NCBI RefSeq assembly: GCF_937616625.2 | Contig: NC_065571.1 | Location: forward strand, 57,521,651 to 57,585,650 | Length of the DNA stretch: 64,000 nt | From: Mercurialis annua | Taxonomy: Eukaryota > Streptophyta > Magnoliopsida > Malpighiales > Euphorbiaceae | Direction of reading: 5' to 3' | Shown: one piece after another, positions 58,170-64,000 of the stretch | How positions within the stretch are numbered: position 1 is the stretch's first letter | Layout: each line of letters begins with the position of its first letter | Translations under genes and position numbers: made by a program | The notes under the pieces: generated by a model | Told to the model about the DNA's origin: nothing | What the model saw: the letters and a program-made list of their open reading frames with translations, nothing else | Databases searched by the model: none

Positions 58170-59650
58170 TTTCCAGAAACCTATTTTATTCCTAACATAA
58201 CACTTAATTCGTGACTCGCCATATTTCGAATTTTGAATGAGCCACTCCATCGGGATTTAAACTTACCCGAAAACAACTTTAATCTCGAGTGGTAGAACAA
58301 CACAAATGACCTCGCCTCTAACACCTTGTGGGCTATATGAACATCATGCTTCGTCTTTTCTTTGTAAATTTTGGCGTACACCGTGAACCGAAATTCATCT
58401 AATTCATTCAATTGAAGTATTCGCTTTTTTTCCGCCGCTTTGAGGTTGAAATTCAACTTTTTAATAGCTCAATAAGCCTTATGCTCAAGCCCCATCAGAA
58501 GATGCACACCCATAAACAATCCGAAAAGGGGACATACCGAGAAGCGTTTTATAAGCCGTACGATATGTCCACAAAACATCGTTTAACTTCAAAGACTAAT
58601 TCTTAATTTCGCATCCCATTCACCGTCTTCTCAAGTATCCGCTTCAATTTTTGGTTTAACACTTCAACTTGTCCGCTCGTTTGAGGATGGTACAGAGTAG
58701 GAACTCAATAGCATATTGTACTTATTCATTAAGGCCTCGAATTGCATATTACAAAAGTGTGAACCACCATCGTTAATGATAGCTTTAGGGGCATCGAATC
58801 GGTTCATAAGGCGCTTGAGGAATCGCAACACTATCTTGGAATCATTGGTAAGCAAAACTTCCGCTTCAACCCATTTTGATACATAATCGACACACATATA
58901 TATTATTTCTCAAAAGATACCACAAAATGGTCCCATGAAGTCTATTCCCATACATCAAAAATATCCACTTCTTAAATCGTGGTAAGCGGCATCTCATTTC
59001 TCTTGAATATAGTCCCTACTATTTGACACCTATCACATAGTCCTTGGCATCTCTAAAAAGTGTTGGCCAAAAGGACCCGCTCTCAAGAACACAAGCCGCA
59101 GTTCTTGCCGCTTCATAATGCCCCTCATATGCCGACTCATGACAATGGCTCAAAATTGGTATCATTTTTTGAAATGCCACATACCTTGTCAACATCCTAT
59201 CCCCACACACTTTGAAATACAATTCATCCTATAAAAATCGCTTTGCCTCACTCAAAAAATTCTTCTTTTGGTGGTAGGATATGTCAGGTGGCATGGCATC
59301 CGATGACAAATAGTTGGTGATGTTCGCATACCATATTGTTTTTAGCTCCGAGATCATCATAAGCATCTCATCCGGGAACCTCTCATTGATCTCTACTTCA
59401 AATGGGATAGGTTCCGTATTCTCAAGTCTTGAAAGGTGGTCGACTACCACATTCTCCGTCACTTTCTTATCTGGAAGCTCCACATCAAACTCTTGCATTA
59501 ATAAAATTCACCGGATGAGTCTCGGCTTTGCATCTTGCTTTGCAAAAAGATTACTCAAAGCGGCATGGTCGATATAGATAATGACCTTCGAGCAAAGCAA
59601 GTATGACTAAAACTTGTCCAAAGCAAACACCGCCGCTAGCACGAGCATAC
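58170..59650 (-). pseudogene. Ty3/gypsy retrotransposon pol fragment (Athila/Tat-like), decayed
   Basis: On the minus strand the order is RNase H end (KVIIYIDHAALSNLFAKQ-like, then NVVVDHLSRLENTE), integrase zinc-binding part (SHCHESAYEGHYEAARTAAC; SGSFWPTLFRDA), integrase core (DYVSKWVEAE; AIINDGGSHFCN), and integrase C-terminal region (LNELDEFRF; SRLKLFSGKFKSRWSGSFKI). The frame changes and stops several times, and there is no gag, reverse transcriptase core or LTR in the window. It is a truncated, inactive copy of a plant retroelement. Confidence 0.88.
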
Positions 59651-60333
59651 CCATCTAGGTCTGCTCCTCTTCGTCGATGAAGAGGAGCAGACTCGGATGG
59701 GTCTGCTCAGGTGGTGGTTGCCGATTTTTTTTCCCAGCAGCGTTGGCTGTTTGACCCCGGTGGAAATTATTTTTTCCGGCGGTCGGAATGGGACGATTAC
59801 CTTTGGAGAGGGGGTGTGTGGTGGGGAGTTTAGGGGGTGGTATTCTTATTTTCTTAGAGACGTTTTTAATACAATTTGCCAAATTATTTTTTTTGATCCA
59901 CTTTTACAAATTTGCGTGTATTTGATATTTCGTGCCAAGTGCAGAGGGTGAAATGATTATTTGTCTGCTGAATTTTGTCACATAAACTTTTGTAATTTGT
60001 ATATTACTCCTTTTTAATGAATTCTAACTTTTAGAAAAATTAAATTCCAAAAAAATATTTTAAGAGAAAAAGAGATGAGGACGAGTTGTACTCGAATGTA
60101 CGGTTTATCAAAATCCCACAAATCTAGAAAAAATAATAAAAAATTGAAATACTAAAAGCAGTAGCCTCAAACCATTTTGATATCAAAGGCACTGCTTCGA
60201 AATAAGTTTCCAGCTTCTCAAGTAAGCTTGTAAGAATATCACTGCTTGAAATTTTTATGATCAGACCATAATCAGAGGACAATTGCAATAAAAGGAGGCC
60301 GTTTTGCTACTTTTGATTACTGAGATCATCTCA
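59651..60333. other. Intergenic, hairpin and oligopeptidase promoter
   Basis: 59659-59692 is a perfect 14-bp inverted repeat (GTCTGCTCCTCTTC, 6-nt loop, GAAGAGGAGCAGAC), extended outward by CCCATC/GATGGG. The rest up to 60333 is promoter and leader of the oligopeptidase gene. Frames around 59655-59951 have no recognised domain. Confidence 0.45.
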
Positions 60334-63300
60334 ATGTCTTTATCAAAATTACCGGTGAATTCGCCACCGGCGGCGAAGAAAGTGGAGCATGTTATGGAAA
60401 TGTTCGGCGATCTTAGAATAGATCATCACTACTGGCTCCGCGACGACTCTCGCTCTGATTCTGATGTCATTTCTCATCTCCAACAAGAAAACGCCTACAC
60501 TAATTCCTTTATGTCCGGTAACACTCTAATTCTCATTTTCTCTATCTCAATCAATCATGATATTAGCTTAGTTTGTGAACTAGCTTGTTTAGCAGCGAGC
60601 TCCGCATTCTGTTAGTTTATGTGTTCACTTCCTTCTACGAGCGCTATCGGAAAAAATAGTTCATGTTCAATTTAAATTTGAGCCAATTTCCGAACTAGGT
60701 ATCGAGCTCCTATACTGTTAATGGAGCTTATATAGCTAACAAGCTCATACACAAGCTGTTCATGAGGGTCGTTTAAATAAATGAACATAAAATCAACTCG
60801 AACTCAGGTTTGTTTAGATACAAGCGACCAGGAACCGAACTCTTATAGAGCCGAACGCTGCACCGCTCGTGAATAAGCTCTTTTCATTTACTGCCCTATT
60901 CAATGACTTTTTTAAAGTTTGGATGAACTTTAAATGAATTGATCGTTATGGTAAAATTGGTTTCAGGAACCAAAGAATTTGAGGAGCAGCTTTTCGCTGA
61001 AATAAAAGGGCGAATAAAGGAGGAGGACATATCTGCACCCAGAAGAAAAGGACCTTACTACTACTATACGAGGACTCTTGAGGGCAAGGAATATGTTCAG
61101 CATTGTCGACGCTTCATATTGAACAATGAAGTCCCTCCTTCAGTTCATGATGTTATGGGGACTGGGCCTAATGATCCTCCTGAGCATGTTATACTGGATG
61201 AGAATGTTAAGGCTCAAGGGAATGAATATTATAGCATTGATGCTTTCGAGGTTTAATTAGCTAAATATGCTCTCTTTCTTGTGTGTGTTTGTTCCTCTGT
61301 AGAATTTAAAATTTTTGAAGTTATAAATTCTTGGGTTCAGGTTAGTCCAAATCACAAACTGGTTGCATATGCAGAAGATACTAAGGGGGATGAAGTTTAC
61401 ACAGTTTATGTTATGGATGTGGAAACTGGGGACCTTGTTGAGAAGCCATTGACTGGTACGACTTCATCTGTTCAGTGGGCCGGGAATGATTTTCTTGTTT
61501 ATGGCACAATTGATGAAGTGCATCGTTCTGATAAGGTATCACCACCATACAGCCATCTTATTTCAAGATTTTTTCTTATTTTTAAATTATGGGAAATTAG
61601 TTATTTCAGCCTATGCAGAAATTGAAAATCCAATTCATGTAAGTTTTCTGTTTTAGCTTTTGTATGCAAATGATGATGCTTTGATGTTCAATATCTGGTT
61701 AGATTGATGTTAAGGAGGATTGGTTTTGGTTTCCTAGGTGTGGTTACACAAGTTGGGAACAGATCAATCAAGTGATTCTTGCCTTTATCACGAGAAGGAT
61801 GATAAATTTTGTCTGGGTCTTGCAGCCTCAGAGAGTGAAAAGTATATATTTATTGTATCTGACAGCCAATGTACGAGGTCTGTCTTGTATATCGATGTTT
61901 CTAATCCTGAAGGTGGTGCTAAGGTTTTTGCACCATGCGTACACGGTGTTGATATAACTGTCAGCCATCGAGGAAATCATTTCTTTATTCAAAGGAGAAC
62001 TGATGAGCTTTTCAATTCAGAGCTACTGGCCTGTCCAGTTGATAACATCTGTGCAACTACAGTTCTGATTCCTCACAGGGAAAGGTAATATTGACATTCT
62101 AATGCTGATAAGGTTTTTCTTTTCATTTGGACAAAAAAGCAATTGCATGTTGATACCATGACACAGTGTGTTGCTTAACGGCAATTTTTGTTTTTTGTGG
62201 TGTTTTAAAGAATGTCTCTTGCAAATAGCTTATAAAGCAGTGTGCATAATAATATCTACAGATAACCACTGAAACAAATAATATTCATTCGTCACTCATT
62301 CCATGATATCTAATATCTATTAATTGTCGGTTTTTCCAGTACAAAAATTTGGCATGTACAGCTCTTTGCTGACCATCTAGCTGTATATGAGCGCGAAAAT
62401 GGTCTGCCTAAAATAACAACATATCAGCTCCCAGCCATTGATGAGCCAGTCACAAGCCTCGCAGGTGGTCAAACTGTTGATTTTATTGACCCCGTATACT
62501 GTGTGGATTCAGAAGAGTCAGAATTTTCTTCTAGCATTTTGAGGTTTTCATACAGTTCATTGAGGACTCCTCTCTCTGTGTATGAATATGATATGAACAC
62601 AGGCATCTGTGTTCTGAAGAAGATTGAAACAGTAAGTTATGAACACTTACCTTTCACATGTTACCATCTAGATCTAGTTGATTTTGTCATCGCATGAGTT
62701 TTTCCACGAGTCTTTCTGTTATTACATAATCAAGACTAAGTAGTTTGCTGACCTTGGAGCTTAATTATACAGTATTTCCTTGTTTAGTTCTGATTGTGCA
62801 AGTTGTTATCATCAAATCAGAGTAACCTATTAGTTCAATTTTATTTTTTTTTTGTTGTGTTTTAAAAATTTCTGAATAATTTTATTATTCTTTTCCATTT
62901 GTAATTAAACAGTAACAGTAAAAATTACCCCAACAAAATAAAAATAGGACCATGTTAAAGATGTTTGTTAGTCCATTAACTAAAATTTGAAGCTATTAAT
63001 CCTACCATTACAACTTGCCCCTGAAACCCCAAATAACAGACAATTTTCCAACTTAAAATTCATCTTTGACATGTGCAGGCTATTGCAGCCTGTTTGTTCA
63101 TAGAATCATAGTATTATTTGGCCTTAACTAAGAGGGCAACTAAGAGGAGGCTTAAATAAAATATATTTTTGGTAATAATTTAGCTAAAAACTGAGAAATT
63201 TATGTAGAAAGTTTCAATTAACATCATTCATTTCTATAATAGTTCAATTAAGCTACTATTTTTAGTAAAATGATGCCACTAGTGTCTAGATGAAATTTTT

Positions 63301-64000
63301 TAGTTCAAGGTTGATAAGATGCACTTGTTTGCATATGTGTTAGTAATGCGTCTTCCCTGGATTGCCTTTTAAGATTTTTCAAATTATATTCTCATTTATC
63401 TCAAACTTGTCTTCTGATCATAACATCGGATTTCTATTTACTTATTTGTACAGGTCTTGGGAGGTTTTGATTCATCTAATTTCATTACTGAAAGGAAATG
63501 GGCCACAGCTTCAGATGGCACCCAGATTCCTATATCAATAGTTTACAGGAAGGACCTTGTGAAACTTGATGGATCTCATCCATTACTGCTTTATGGCTAT
63601 GGCTCATATGAGGTAGTATAAAGAACTGGTAGAATAATAGTTGTTGCTCTTGCTCCTCTTGTCAAACTTAGTTCTTTGATGGAAATGGTTATGTTCATTG
63701 TGTAGTAGACATGTTTTGTTATTATAATATCAAAGTCTTTGTTGCATTCTATCGAGATATTTCATGATGCATCATTTTATTATCTGTCAGTGAGTTGGCT
63801 AGTTTATAATAGGACCTTTTACTCTTTCCATATCCTCTCTAGTTTTGTTGCCTTTGTTATTTTGACATAGGAAGTTGTTAAGCGACTCATGAATGTTAAT
63901 TTACTTCTTCTGTATATTGTTTCTTTGTTAAAGTTGAATTTACTGACAGTTACATTCTCCTTTCATTTGACTGCCTTCTAAACTCCCTTTCCATGATAAA
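60334..64000 (+). CDS. Prolyl oligopeptidase family protein, 5' part (runs off window)
   Basis: Six exons seen: 60334-60517, 60967-61250, 61341-61535, 61738-62084, 62340-62631, 63454-63612; 487 codons, all GT-AG and in frame. The product begins like oligopeptidase B/prolyl oligopeptidases (S9A): DHHYWLRDDSR (39-49), HLQQENAY, RRKGPYYYYTRTLEGKEY, VSPNHKLVAYAEDTKGDE and WAGNDFLVYGT. These form the N-terminal cap and seven-bladed propeller that limits the enzyme to short peptides. The final exon ends in HPLLLYGYGSYE, the entry to the alpha/beta-hydrolase domain. The catalytic Ser, Asp and His would be encoded beyond 64000; 63613-64000 reads as intron. ATG 60334 is the first in frame. Intron 1 (60518-60966) contains hAT-type repeat sequence like that at 42149-43000. 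The likely role is cytosolic or plastidial peptide turnover. Confidence 0.92.

Noticed and set aside
58170..59650. Endogenous pararetrovirus
   Set aside because: Domain order RNase H then integrase with a chromodomain-free C-terminal region fits Ty3/gypsy; pararetroviruses lack integrase.
59655..59951. Overlapping frames on both strands, proline/glycine rich
   Set aside because: Compositional effect of a locally GC-richer stretch beside the gypsy relic; no conserved motif.
1..64000. CRISPR arrays, operons, plasmid or phage modules
   Set aside because: Sequence is clearly plant nuclear; repeats found are TE-derived and not regularly spaced.

Overview
The window is nuclear DNA of a flowering plant, almost certainly a core eudicot. 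The evidence is AT-rich intergenic DNA, small GT-AG introns, plant-only protein families and a TE load of hAT, MITE, Helitron, SINE, LINE and gypsy pieces. It carries eight recognisable protein-coding genes and one tRNA gene in 64 kb. I cannot name the species. No prokaryotic, plastid or viral gene cluster is present.

Layout, left to right. XRCC3 (952-1812, +) is a one-exon RAD51 paralogue. A MITE-rich stretch follows, with a tRNA-Arg(TCT) at 6877-6949 (-). A syntaxin-6-N-domain protein with a C-terminal membrane anchor (5 exons, 11373-13973, -) and a SETD3/LSMT-type SET-domain methyltransferase (12 exons, 16809-22697, -) come next. The stretch 22.7-28.1 kb is intergenic with MITE and SINE remnants. 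A complete-ended hAT transposon (28152-33125; 12-bp TIRs, 8-bp TSD) carries a BED-finger transposase interrupted by one frameshift. It is followed by an intron-free AAA-ATPase of the BCS1-like plant family (36049-37596, -), a GT31 galactosyltransferase (43566-44504, -), and a YIP4-type Yip1 protein (3 exons, 46059-49054, -) whose first intron has a GC donor. Then come two non-autonomous Helitrons (49656-50141 and 51707-52579), a DUF761 small protein (54291-54740, -), and a pogo-like element beside a 1.4-kb foldback element with a hairpin array at its centre. A decayed gypsy pol fragment (about 58.2-59.65 kb) precedes the 5' part of a prolyl oligopeptidase gene (60334 onward, +), which runs off the right edge before its catalytic domain.

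The genes do not form a pathway. Three concern membrane traffic or the secretory route (syntaxin-like, YIP4, GT31), one recombination (XRCC3), one protein methylation, one AAA chaperone/ATPase and one peptidase. From memory, several of these families are near neighbours on Arabidopsis chromosomes 4 and 5, so the backbone looks like an old collinear block that has been expanded by transposons.

I found no wholly new biological system. The observations I would follow first are the five-hairpin array at 57015-57220 inside the foldback element, the nearly intact hAT element with a possibly mobilised short relative (24368-24670), a matched pair of Mutator-like MITEs, and a Helitron with an internal tandem duplication. 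Splice sites were read by eye; coding frames were checked through every junction given.
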